Below, piece by piece: positions 20,424-31,351 of a stretch of 64,000 bases of DNA. Every line of letters begins with the position of its first letter. Position 1 is the stretch's first letter. The stretch comes from Cladochytrium replicatum (taxonomy: Eukaryota > Chytridiomycota > Chytridiomycetes > Cladochytriales > Cladochytriaceae), in NCBI GenBank assembly GCA_025526935.1, contig JAHLKD010000002.1, forward strand, positions 62,001 to 126,000. Reading direction: 5' to 3'. A program made the translations under genes and the position numbers. The notes under the pieces were generated by a model. It was not told the DNA's origin, did no database searches, and saw nothing but the letters and a program-made list of their open reading frames with translations.

Positions 20424-21591
20424 AGGACCCGAAGGTCATGATCTGACCTATCCTCGACCCTTGCTTTTGTTTCATTTGTGGCAGTAGTTATGCTGTGCAG
20501 TCGATGTTCACCTTTGACGTTTTCTTACTAGTCCATGATAAATAGCATAATTTTCTTCAGTGCCAAAAACCTGAACATAGGACAACTGGAGATGTCCATC
20601 AAAACTGCGTGATGCGCTCTACGTCATTAAAACACGATGATCTGAAGGCAAAACTGGATATTAAAGATGGATTCGCAGTTCCCCACATTTTACATAGCAT
20701 ATAATAATGTCAGGACAAAACGAGAATGTGTTCAAAATCGCCTTTGAATGCCTTTGCCGAAAGGGACCCCGAGCCGTTCACTTTCTACACCCCGCTGACG
20801 GCTGGAACTTCTTCCATTTACTAGAAAACTACATTGAACATCAAGTTAAAGTGGCAACAAAACAGAAAGCTCTTCACATTACAAGCATCAAGAGAAGCAA
20901 AGTTCTTTACTGGCAAACGGAAATGGGGAAAATTGTCCTTCCAAGTGCTTAAGTTTACTGCACTGAAGTTGGGAAGACATCACAAACCAAGTGCGAAAGC
21001 AAACCCGGCTTTGGCGTTCGTTCGCATTTCAAATAGTAGAAGGTCTCGTCTGCATAACGTTGCATACGAGATCTTCATGGGACAGGAGAAGAAAAGGTGT
21101 TTGGCGCAGATAGATCAGAAGTGGGAGCAAAGTGGGGGAGGGCAGAATGAAAGTAAGGAACAAGGAAGAAATGTCCTGCATTCGCCGCCTCGAATTATCC
21201 ATCGTGTTGCAGTCACTCACGATTCCACTGCACGAAGAAAATAAAGAAAACGAACCTCAACAAAAACGCTTGACATATCGAACAAACAATTCAAATCACA
21301 ACAAAAAAAAAAGAAAGCTGATCTCCATTTTTGGTCCACTGAAAAAATAGTGTGAAAGAAGGAATCCTAAAAGGGAATTACACTGTACAAAGAGGGCCGA
21401 ACATTTTCAACCGGAATCAAACACAGCCATTACAAAAAGAAGCATTATCACTTCTTTGCAATCCAGCATCAACTTAACAAACCCTGAGAAAAAAACGGAA
21501 GAAGTTCAATGAGCTTTCGGCATACAATGCATCTTAAACTCACCCCGCGGTATTACAAAACAACTTGTACACCATAAAATAAATCCAGCGA
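20424..21591. other. Intergenic, no supportable gene
   Basis: This is a convergent spacer between the dehydrogenase and the RNA-binding gene. The largest frames (up to 136 codons, 20834-21244) are lysine-rich and low in complexity. I see no domain, RNA gene or repeat. Confidence 0.4.
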
Positions 21592-24181
21592 TCAAGCTCC
21601 AACGCGATGAACTTCATCCAAATCGTCGCCCTCATAATGAACATCGGCTGCATCCTCCTCTTCCTTCTCCGCCTCGTTTGGACCTTCCCCAACATCGCTG
21701 CCACCACCATATCCGCCTGTATCGGATCCCGCAGTACTCGTTGCACCGCTCGAGAACACCCCGGGTGCATAAAAGGGTGGAACTAGTAGGTGAGGCGGCA
21801 TGGGAGCGTATGGGGAGCCGTAGGGGGACGGAATAGGCGCAGCGATCTGGATAGGGACTGGGGAGGTACCGCCGACGGCAGCTGCGGCAGCTACAGGGTG
21901 CATGTAGATCGCAGTTGGGTATTGAATGTACGGACCTGCTCCAGCCGGTGGGGATTGTACCATGCTGGGAAGAGGACAGGTCAGGAACTCTGACGAGCAT
22001 AAGAACGGTTTGAATGCGTACTTTGGGGGCATAGCGGTCGCTGCGACGCCAGAGGGAGTAGGAACCGGGATGGGGACTGGGAAGTAGCCGGGCGGGGCTT
22101 GAGCATGCAACAGTCCAGCTCCATATGGAGCAAACCCATCTGCCATCAGGTTCTGGTGAATCCCAGCTGCGCTCCCCCTCCCACTATTACTGTATTCTCT
22201 CGAACCACCGTACCCGCCTCCATTCGACCCATTCGATCGTTTTCGAGCGAGATTGTTGTTGTTTTTCAAACGCTTCTGGGCGATTGTGTCGGCAAATCGC
22301 ACCTGGAGGGGTGGTGCGCCGGGAGAGAGAGAAACAGAGTGGAAACGCTCAATGGCGGTATGAGCGTCCTCGCGAGTTTCCAGGCGAACAAATCCAACAC
22401 CACGGGATTGGGAGGTGAGAGGTTCGCGGAGGATTTTCGTTGAGATGACGCAAAGGGGGAGGAAGAGGTGAGCAAGTTGCTGAAAAATAGGATATCATTA
22501 AGATTGGAAAAGGGAACCAATGGGGATATTGTACAGTACCTCCTCAGTCATGTCAAGTGGAAGATTCGAGATGTAGATATTTGTGGAGCCTTCATCCTGT
22601 AGATTCTTCAACCGGGCGTTAAACGATTCCTGGTGAAGCGAAGAAGTGAGGAGAAACGAGTTAGTGAAATTTATAAAGAAAAGTATTCTCATGAGTCTGT
22701 GAAAGCAAAAACAGGCTAACATAAATATGCTGGTCGTGACAGAGAGAGCATGGAGCATGGGTATCATAGCTTACAGGGGAGTCACCCAAAGGACCACCAC
22801 CACTACCCATTCCGCCAGCGCCCACCATACCACCCGGCAAAACCCCAACACTAGCAGCCGCCTCACCCGTAGGAGGAGCGGCAACGGGGAACACCATCAT
22901 AGGGGGAGACGGGCCCGAAACCATGATGAACTGCGGATGATACACGGGTGCACCAACTACACCAACAGCACCTGAACCAGCACCTGCCAAACCACCAAAA
23001 ATATTGCTGTTGTTCATGTGAGGATGATGATGATAGGTGGGGGCGGCATTAGGGGGGTGGGGGTATGGATGAAAGTGAGCCACAGACGATGGGAGGGCAC
23101 CATGGGCCAGACCATAAATGGGCGGTGGAGGGCCAAACATAGTCGGTGAGGTGCGGGTATTGGGGGTGGCAGATGGGCTGGAAGCAGCAGTGGTGGCACC
23201 CGCGGAGGAAGGGGTACTGGCTGAAGTTGTTGTGGTAGAGGGACGCACCTTGGCAAACGAGACCTGGTAACCTAGCGTGGCGAGACCGTCCATAGCGGAG
23301 AGGGCTTCCGACACTGTGCTATACATAACAAACCCGTATCCTTTACACAGCGAAGTGTGCAAATCAATGATTGCCTTGTGCGATACAATAGTACCGAATC
23401 TTCAAACGAGAAACGTGTGAGTGTGAAAGTGAAGAGCTAATGATACCAAGAAAAAGTCGAAGCGGAAAAAAGATGACGAATAGAAATAGATCAAAGTTCG
23501 GGATGCTCGTTCGCAAGTGAGATGTCGACTCTTCGCCTCTTAAACAACAAGAGCGTGAGAACACCTGCATTTCCGCTTCCAAGCCCATCACATCCCATGA
23601 GCTGTAAAGCAATCTCTGGTAGCGTATGCATATTGCGCATTGCGTTGGCGATACAACGAGCTCGCTGAGGCAGTGACTAACCCTGAAAAACACATAAAAT
23701 CCGGCACGCACACATACCCTTTGGCGAGATCGTAAAGCCAATCATCGGACGTATTTGGGAGGAGACCGCGAATGTAAATATTCGTATTTTGGTGGGGATT
23801 ACTGGAATAGCTGTGGTCGTTGTTGAACGAAGCGGAGCGATCGAGGGAGGGAGACGAAGATCGGAGGGGAGAATCGAATTTATTTGGAGGTGAGAGAAGG
23901 TCCTGATGGGCAGGGGGAGAATTGACGGCGGAGTTTGCATGGCGGGAAACAGCAATCGTGGTGGAAGAATTCGACGAGGTGGAAGAAGTGGGGGATGTTA
24001 CATGGCTGTGAGACTGTTCCGCGGGCAGGTTTCTGTTGCTGTTTACGGCATTGCTGCGCCGGTTGGAGATACTATTGTTGAACTGGGACGATGAGGTGGA
24101 GTAGTTTGAGTTTGTTGATGCAGTGGTGTAGTTGTAGTAGTCGGGGTAGTAATGGAACGTGGAAGGGTTGTAGCTGTGCAT
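21592..24181 (-). CDS. Two-RRM RNA-binding protein, RBMS/MSSP-like
   Basis: Single-strand nucleic acid-binding protein that probably acts in mRNA stability or translation. Four exons: 24181-23718, 23399-22775, 22629-22540 and 22479-21592, giving 688 residues. A Ser/Asn/Thr-rich N-terminus leads into RRM1, with RNP2 NIYIRGLLPNTSD and RNP1 LCKGYGFVMY. A long Pro/Gly/Ala linker follows, then RRM2 with NIYISNLPLDMTEE and SRGVGFVRLE. A Pro-rich tail ends in an acidic stretch. The two RRM cores follow the RBMS pattern closely (IVSHKAIID in RRM1, ISTKILRE in RRM2). The intron between the halves of RRM1 is 318 bases, far longer than the 40-65 usual here, and could hide a regulated exon. Confidence 0.85.
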
Positions 24182-24581
24182 GGTTGGGCAGGGCAGCGAG
24201 CGACTGTGATCGGGGAGTGTGCAACGAGGAACAACGGTTCGGATGTTCCCGCCAGCGAGTTAGCGAGTCTCAAGGGTCCGTTGTCTGTGCCTTGTCTCTG
24301 GTTACTATTTTATTTATTACCAGCAATTAACAATTACTTATCCTAATCTGTGCTAGCGGTCACGTGGAACCTTCGCGCAGTCGCTGACGGATCGGCTGTT
24401 TTATATTACTGCCATTATTATTGTTGTTGCTCCTAGGGAGCAAGCTCACAACAGAATGCCACTCGAATAGTTTTGGAATTGTCCACTCCTATTACTACGG
24501 CGGTGAAAGTCACCGTCATCCCACCCATAACTTACAATGTTGGTCGTATTCCCAAAATGACAAAGTAATTCCAAGAGAAGA
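24182..24581. other. Spacer between RNA-binding gene and CBL
   Basis: The stretch holds the 5' region of the RNA-binding gene and the 3' region of the next minus-strand gene. There is no further coding frame that I can support. Confidence 0.4.
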
Positions 24582-26221
24582 TCATGGAAGGAGTTTCGCA
24601 ACCTTAAGCGCATTTTCCAAGTCTTCAATCAAATCATCAACATCTTCAATTCCTATACAAAGGCGTATCAAGTCCTCCGGGAGGTTTCGCTCTTTCCTAA
24701 CGTGCGCCGGGATAGATGCGTGCGACATGCGACATGGCATGCTGTTCAAAAGCACAAAATCAGTTACAAAAAATCGTTGAATTCACTTTCAAAAACCTAA
24801 TCAGCGAATTCACACAGCCAAAACTGACGGAGATACCCCACAATCTGGTGCTTTCGACCACCTTTTCGCTCATCTCGACGTCCCCGGTTTCAAAGCTTAG
24901 CACCGCGCCAGGACCTCGCGCCATGCGTCGATGGAGCTCATACTGAGGGTGCGATTGCAGGCCCGGATACCTTACACGGAAGCCCTTGTCCTCAAGATAC
25001 GCTGCAATTTTCTCTGCGTTTGCTTGCTGACGGTCCATACGGACAGCGAGTGTCTTAACGCCACGGAGAAGCAAGAAACAGTCGAATGGTGCAAGCCCAC
25101 ATCCTGTTGCGTTGATGACGAAGTAAATTTTCTTAGGAGTCCCGTGATAAGCAAAATGCATCGGACCATGAATTTAGTTTACCTCTGCCAATGCCTCGCT
25201 CTTGACTCCGATGACACCGGCCATCAAATCGTGGTGACCGCTGAGGTATTTGGTTCCAGAGTGGTACACGATGTCCGCACCAAGTTCAAGAGGTTTTTGC
25301 AGATATGGGCTCATCATCGTGTTGTCCACAACGACGATGGCATCTGGGCAACTCGCATGGACGTAATCACTGATGGTTTTGATGTCTGCGATCTTCATGA
25401 GGGGATTCGTTGGTGTTTCAAGCATCACCATCTTGGTTTCAGGACACAGGTAAGGAAGAATTGCTTCCGCGTTTGTTGTGTCGATGTGGTGGACAACAGT
25501 GTTGTTGTGTGATTTCAAATAGGTGAGCAGACGATTGGTTCCTGGACAAGAAGTAAGTACACAATAAAACACGACAGCGTAAAGAGTGATTCACCTCCGT
25601 ACAAATCGTCCCCAGCAATGATCTGTTCTCCGCTTTTCACCAATCGTGTAATCACATCCATGGCGCCCATGCCACTCGAAATGGCAAAAGCGCGCTTTGC
25701 ACGCATGATTTTGGCCAAGTGCGTCTCTGCGAAGTCAACATTGAACACACACACACACACACACATAGTAATTGTAGCCTGGTTAACAAACCTAAATGAG
25801 TCCTGGTGGGATTGCCAGAACGTGAATAGTCGTACTCTCCCATTTCAGTGGCATCAGTTTGTTTGAATGTCGCGGTTTGATAGATTGGGACAGACGAGGA
25901 GTTGTACGGATCCCTCACATTAGACTCGATATAAACGCATTCGGTAGCGGGATTGTATCTCTTCTTCTGCACCGCAACAGACCCATTGGTGCCAGTATCT
26001 GCGATGGCGGGAGCCCCGTTTTCGGTGTTTGTTCCCGGTACCACTGTGCCCTTGTGGTCCACCCCAACACCAACCCACTTCGCGGGTCCAGCCATCTCGT
26101 CTTGCGATTCGTGCGAATGCTCCGACGAAGAGCGGTAGCCCTCGTCTTTCAGGTTGTTGTTTTGGACGCTGTGGCCGGTGAAAAGCTCAGAGTTTCCCTC
26201 GGCAACCATCGAATATCGCAA
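24582..26221 (-). CDS. STR3: Cystathionine beta-lyase
   Basis: PLP enzyme that cleaves cystathionine to homocysteine, pyruvate and ammonia, feeding methionine synthesis. Five exons: 26221-25792, 25726-25595, 25541-25183, 25131-24797 and 24741-24582, giving 471 residues. Seen directly: YDYSRSGNPTRTHLE, the SSGMGAMDV cofactor-phosphate loop, GDDLYGGTNRLL, VDNTMMSPYLQ, the Schiff-base lysine in HSGTKYLSGHHDL, and the C-terminal MSHASIPAHVR with IRLCIGIEDVDDLIEDL. The fungal STR3 type fits better than cystathionine gamma-synthase because of the C-terminal sequence, but the families are close. About 100 residues of hydrophilic N-terminus precede the catalytic domain. The first intron contains a CA microsatellite. 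Confidence 0.88.
25745..25765. repeat. CA dinucleotide microsatellite in CBL intron 1
   Basis: About ten AC units lie inside the first intron of the cystathionine beta-lyase gene, close to its acceptor on the minus strand. Confidence 0.9.
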
Positions 26222-26604
26222 TATTTACTGATGTGACAATCTCTGTGCACGTGACATTAACGGGAATTTGTGCATAATCATGACATGACGGACTACCTTC
26301 TGTGTAGCCTTTGATTCTGTTCAAGTTTTTGCAATCCCCGTCCATGTGAATGAGCCGCAGCTTTTCCCCGTTCTGATTCATGGTAGCTGCTCTGATCTCT
26401 GGCTTCCGGCATTCCCAACGAGATTTCAGAGCCAATTAAAGAAAATGTAGTGGATGCCATGGTAAGTTGCATACGGAAGTGGTTCTTCGAGGAGAACACA
26501 AAGTTCCTTCATCACGCAACAAACATAACCAGTAAATCAAAGAGAGATGTAAGAAAAAGGACATTCTTGGACAATTCTGATACTATTCTCGCCCTGCTCC
26601 TGTC

Positions 26605-26785
26605 AGTGGACATGGTGAAGATGGTGAATATGAAGTTGAAGGAATTATTGACCACAAGTCTGGTCGCGGCAAGATGTTGTACCTGGTCAAATTTTTGGGT
26701 TATCCGCTTGAAGACGCTGAATGCTTAAAAATTCTGCCCACATTCTCCGTTATTACAAACGAAAACATGCACTTTCTTGATTGTT
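26605..26785 (+). pseudogene. Chromodomain relic of a Ty3/gypsy element
   Basis: Reads RPAPVSGHGEDGEYEVEGII then DHKSGRGKMLYLVKFLGY, a typical chromodomain preceded by the linker common in chromovirus integrases. After EDAEC the frame breaks. The continuation NSAHILRYYKRKHA is in the next frame, and the W-E of the family is lost. No other part of an element is recognisable nearby. It differs from the chromodomain of the 11-kb element, so it comes from another family. Confidence 0.6.
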
Positions 26786-28266
26786 ATTTTTCATATCTTC
26801 CATATATGTTTTTCATCATTCCGTTCTTGCTGGTTTGGGTGATATAATAAATGAACATAAACTGACAACCTAGTCGAGAAAGTCAAATTGAACAACATAA
26901 GCATGCTGGGAAAATGGATATTGGATGAGAGGCTACATTCAAGAATCAGTTCAGGTAAACATCAGGCCAATTGGTAAACACAGACTGGATTGTCGAGCAG
27001 AACATGGAAGCATGATCGCCTTGTATCTCAGCAGATTGGACCCAAGGGCCGTTTGCTCCGCCGCTTCCATTTGGAACAAACATAGGTACACCTACCGAAC
27101 ATTCCAGTTTCAAAACAGGAGAAAGCAACTGATTGCCTACCAGAATCGCCTGCCGCTCCTGGTTCTGGCAATGACTACGTTCCTGATGCAAATGAGCTGT
27201 CCATGAAGCGCGTACAGACCGGTTTGGCATTTGGAAATCAACCAACTGGCGAACTTGGATGCTTCCTCTGCATTAAATCCACGTAGTTACTAGTTTTGGC
27301 ACAGCAAGCGACCACCATAGTTTCCTCCCGTTCCAGTTAATTTCTTCATGAACTACCAGGACCATCCGCTGGGCCGTCCATATAGCTCCATATACCGTTT
27401 GAGGGGATATAGATGAGTTGCAGATCATTGTCATTGTTTCGAATGCTCCTTTAGCCACAACTGTACGCATTCCGACACCAGGAATGGAGAATCACACGTC
27501 CAGTACAACGATACACCTAGTGCGCGCAGTGATTTGCGGAAAAGAGAGATCCTGTCCCGCGCGGTGTTGCGGGCTGCAAAAGCTGGTGTATCTGTGAACA
27601 ACATATTTGTAAGCATTACATGCTGGCAAAGTCCGTTCAGAATTGTGATATACATACCGATCCTGTCTATTTGAATTTGGGGCTGACTGGCAATTCCACC
27701 TCAAAGTCCCCATCTCCTTCGAAGGAAACCGGTTTCCCACCGTTCTTGATAACGGGAACACCATGACGCAACACCTTCGGAGTACGTTGACGTCCGTTCC
27801 CACGACAACGCTACGGTTCGTCGCTCAGGCAAACGTGCCGAATCGGGCAACGAGGAGCAGAGTTGACCCGTCGAAGGGTAACCCGATGCTGATGAACCGG
27901 TTCAAGTTATCATGGAGGATCTTTCCGAGGCGCTCGCCGACTTCATCCAGCTCCTTGTATGAGAATGCAGCCTCCCGAAGGATAAGAGAACTAGTCGTGC
28001 TCACTGAAGCGACGATGCGCTCACGGATGAAGGAAGGCCAAATCTCGACCTTTTGATCGTTGGTCAATTGGATCTCGCATATCCTCCTTTATCGGCAAGG
28101 TTCTCAACTGCGTCGAATATGGAGTTTGCTGCTCGGATGATCTTTTGCTGACTCGGACCATGAACTCGGGAAGGTCCAGATTGCTTAGGACAGGGTTATT
28201 TGCTGGTGCTGCGTGTGCGAACGGCAAACAGGATGCAAGCAACGAGGTGAGTGCTACTGCAGTCAT
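26786..28266 (-). other. Possible secreted-protein gene, model unresolved
   Basis: An ATG at 28266 starts a typical signal peptide (MTAVALTSLLASCLPFAHA) followed by PANNPVLSNLDLPEFM. Further down the minus strand are protein-like stretches in shifting frames: SYKELDEVGERLGKIL near 27900, KVLRHGVPVIKNGGK near 27760, and ISLFRKSLRALGVSLYW near 27510. I could not join them with confident splice sites and recognise no domain. It may be an intron-rich gene or a decayed one. The start lies only about 90 bases beyond the TFIIA stop codon, on the same strand. Confidence 0.25.
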
Positions 28267-28352
28267 CGGGACGCTGGGCAAACAACTCAGCTGCACCGTT
28301 CCCATTGTTACAAGAAGAGCACAAAAAAATACATAAAAAAGTGTATGTCCTT

Positions 28353-29599
28353 TCACCATTCAAAATCACAGTTTGCCTGCGCAACTTCAAATTTAGTACA
28401 AAGAGGAGATGTTCGAGAACAGCTGACCAACCTTCGAGAAGAGGTAGTCTTTGCCGTTGACATGGACGATACCATCTTTGAGGGCACACTTCCATTTGTT
28501 CTTGATCCGCCCCACCTGTTTGAACCAGAAAACAGAAAACAGAGTCCACCAGCTACAATTAAGCTTTTGAAAAATCTTCATAGTTAAAAGTGACCTGCCT
28601 TCTCGTACTGGCACAAAATGAAGTGCTCAGCTTCAGCTTCATCATCTTCAGAGTCATCGTCATCCAAGTCGGAATTGATTCCACCATCGTCCCCATCCTT
28701 TCACATAGCTTAGTACGTAAAAGCATAATGGAAGACCCACTTACCGATTTCTCATCCTCGTCATCGTCATCATCGTCGTCCAGCTTACCATCCACCTGCC
28801 CTATTCTTCTCCCTTTCCGTACTCTTCTCTTCCGGCTTGGTGATTCTGCACCGCTTGCTTCACCAGTGCTCGCTGCTATGGCAAGTTCGAGTTTCAAAAC
28901 ACAAATAATGCAAGAGACTTGGATGCAACACATACATTGAGAAAGCGCTTCCTCAAGTCTTCGATCGATTTCCTCACGCGATGCATTCGATGGTAAAAAA
29001 CCGTCGTCTGCATCTCGAATAGCTCCACCGCCAAAGCTTAAAGGCTCGTCGTATTGTCCGTCCGTCTGTGAAATCTGAAAACTTCCTTGATGATACCCGT
29101 ACGCTCCACCCCCCTTGGCATATAAGCTAAGCTGAACAAATCATTGTTGAAAGAATTTTAATTTACCTCTCCGTAATAATCATCCGTAGAAGGTACTCCT
29201 GCAACGGGGCCAAGACCCGACGTAGCTCCAAGACCGCCATGCAGCAATGCCGCAGTAGGATCTCCCACTACGGCACTGGCGGAAGCCGCAGCAAATGATT
29301 CCGTATCAAAAACACCCTCAAATGGAGCCACTTTTGTAGCAATCAGCTTGGCCTCCCATGTCTGATCGGAAGCTCTTTAAAAATCGCAGCTAACGACGAA
29401 AGCAAAACATCCTCAAACCTGCTTGAGGTCTTGGAGAACTGCTTCATCAAAACCGAGTCGTACAAACTCTTCAGCGCACTTGCGGATAACGTCCTCAATC
29501 ACCGCTTTGTAAATGTGGGGCTATCAAAGACACGAGTGGGTCACAATGCATGTCGTTGAAGAACACTGCTTCTCCGCAAACCACTTGTGCATTCGACAT
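28353..29599 (-). CDS. TOA1: TFIIA large subunit (TOA1)
   Basis: General transcription factor subunit that stabilises TBP on the TATA box. Eight exons: 29599-29582, 29520-29419, 29361-29167, 29131-28936, 28875-28745, 28697-28599, 28515-28432 and 28376-28353, giving 282 residues. The N-terminal four-helix part is seen as HIYKAVIEDVIRKCAEEFV. A linker and an acidic Asp/Glu run follow, and the C-terminal beta-barrel part reads HFILCQYEKVGRIKNKWKCA, then KDGIVHVNGKDYLFSK and a final ANCDFEW. The intron 28598-28516 begins GC rather than GT. Only this reading keeps QYEKVGRIKNKW intact, and the total then divides by three. Confidence 0.92.
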
Positions 29600-29871
29600 T
29601 CTCTTAGAACTTTAGTTTTGTAATGGAGACTGATTGTGAATGAACAGGGAACGAAGTGAAGCTGACGGCAGCTTAGTTGTTGTAGTTCAACCGAAAATCG
29701 AGAAACCTTGATTGTTTCACAGGGTAACGGGTTAGTAGACTGATTTTTTTCAGCTCACAGGGTGTCCTTCGCAGCACCGACCGTCAGACTGTCGCTGCGA
29801 ATATATCCAAATGTTAAATTGTTCGGTAAGCGAACAACCCCCGCCAGCCACACATCAAAGTTTCCTGCAAA
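29600..29871. other. Divergent promoter region TOA1/DENR
   Basis: 272 bases separate the two start codons. They contain no coding frame and presumably drive both genes. I see no clear TATA box or named site. Confidence 0.4.
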
Positions 29872-30812
29872 ATGGACGAAGTCGAAGATGTCGAGGCTGT
29901 CGCAGTTCCAGAACTGCCCGCCTACGTTCCGAGAGAAACAAAGCACACACCAAGCATACTTTACTGTGCAGGTAGTTGCGTATTGATTCATGTTCGAATA
30001 TTCTCATCACTGATAAATCTTTCTATACAAAGTATGTTCAGTCCCGCCTGAAGTAAGCAACTGCCAATGACGAAAATGACCTAAAGATTTGCGAATCCTT
30101 AATGCAATTGGGTCTAGTACTGTGATTTTGGAACGACGAAAGAAAAATGTAGGGGATGGTTAGCGTCGGAGCATCCCGACGTGTTTGCACGATTGTACCC
30201 CGATGAACGTAAGAGATTACATGAAGTCATGATCGATTCTTCGTTGAAAGTCTGTGCTTCCTTTTGATCCCGTGTGAATAGAGCAAGGTAAGTGTGCCGG
30301 CCTACCAGGAGAGTAAGATCGTAGCTAATCTTCCAACAGATGGCGCGGCTGAGCCGAAAATAGATGCTGCAGCACCTGCACCAGCACCTGCCGCACCTTC
30401 GAAGAAGAAAAAGACCGCAGCTCCAACAAAGGTGATCGTAAAGAGAGTCGAGCGAAACAAACGCAAGTTCGTCACCGTCGTCTCAAACCTCGAGCTCTTC
30501 GGTTAGTAGTGATCACTCCGCGCTCAACCATTTGGTTACTAAGATTTTGTTTCCTGGACAGATGTTGATCTGAAAAAGGCTGCCAAACTATTTGCAAACA
30601 AGTTCGCCTGTGGATCGTCGGTTACGAAAACCCCAACGGGTGGCGAAGAGATTGTGGTACAAGGGGATGTCAGTGATGATATTGTTGATGTGATTCTGAG
30701 TAATTACAAGGTTGGTTTGATTGTGGTCTCCATTGTCATTGGTGTTTTGATTATTTTTTTTCTCATCGAAAAGAAGATCACGGATGATTTGGTGGATGTT
30801 ATTGTCAAGTAG
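29872..30812 (+). CDS. TMA22: Density-regulated protein DENR/TMA22
   Basis: Ribosome-associated factor that, with MCT-1/Tma20, releases deacylated tRNA and mRNA from 40S subunits and supports re-initiation. Exons: 29872-29971, 30033-30052, 30118-30208, a possible 6-base exon 30282-30287, 30340-30501, 30562-30710 and 30774-30812, giving about 188 residues. Seen directly: the N-terminal zinc-binding ILYCAVCSVPPEYC, WLASEHPDVFARLY, an Ala/Pro/Lys linker, and the SUI1/eIF1 domain (VKRVERNKRKFVTVV, KKAAKLFANKFACGSSV, EIVVQGDVSDDIVDVI). The C-terminus is shorter than in many homologues. Skipping the 6-base exon also keeps the frame, so its use is unproven. Confidence 0.88.
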
Positions 30813-31351
30813 TGAAATACAATGTTTGAATACAAAATCGAGAAATGCGAACTTGCGGCAGAGGACCATGATATTGAGAACTGCTATGTTGAATCACCAG
30901 TTCACTTGAATCGAAATTGGCACAGTACGAAAGCCGCACTACCAGTCGTCAAAACGGAAAATCGATTTTGGATCTATATTAACGACACCCAAAATCAATT
31001 AACCTGGAATAAGCAAACAAACAAGTCAACTTCATAGAGTAAGACAATCAACTAGCAGAGCGAAATCATGCAGGCGAATGCTGAAACGGAAAGTCTGATT
31101 CCCTTCCAACGCAGTGGAAAGGAGTAAAGAAATCTAGCGGGGTTTTCCAAAAAGACCAAATACGAATAGCAAAAGAGGCACTTGAGAAGTGACAAAGCTA
31201 GAAATTTCCCAATGGTGTGAGGGAAGTGGTGAAAATTGTAAGAATCCCACACATAATAATCAGCAACGCAGGTATGTTTTGAATGGTTTACAAGTGAATG
31301 AAAATGCATCATGAAAAGGAATGGAAGAAAGTCTCATCGAGAAAACCGACC
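30813..31351. other. Intergenic, convergent spacer
   Basis: AT-rich and without a supportable coding frame, between the ends of DENR and the LRR gene. Confidence 0.4.

Noticed and set aside
27825-28067. Minus-strand SYKELDEVGERLGKIL as the start of an AMP-binding (adenylation) domain
   Set aside because: Only this short segment is reminiscent. None of the later adenylation core motifs could be found in any frame downstream.
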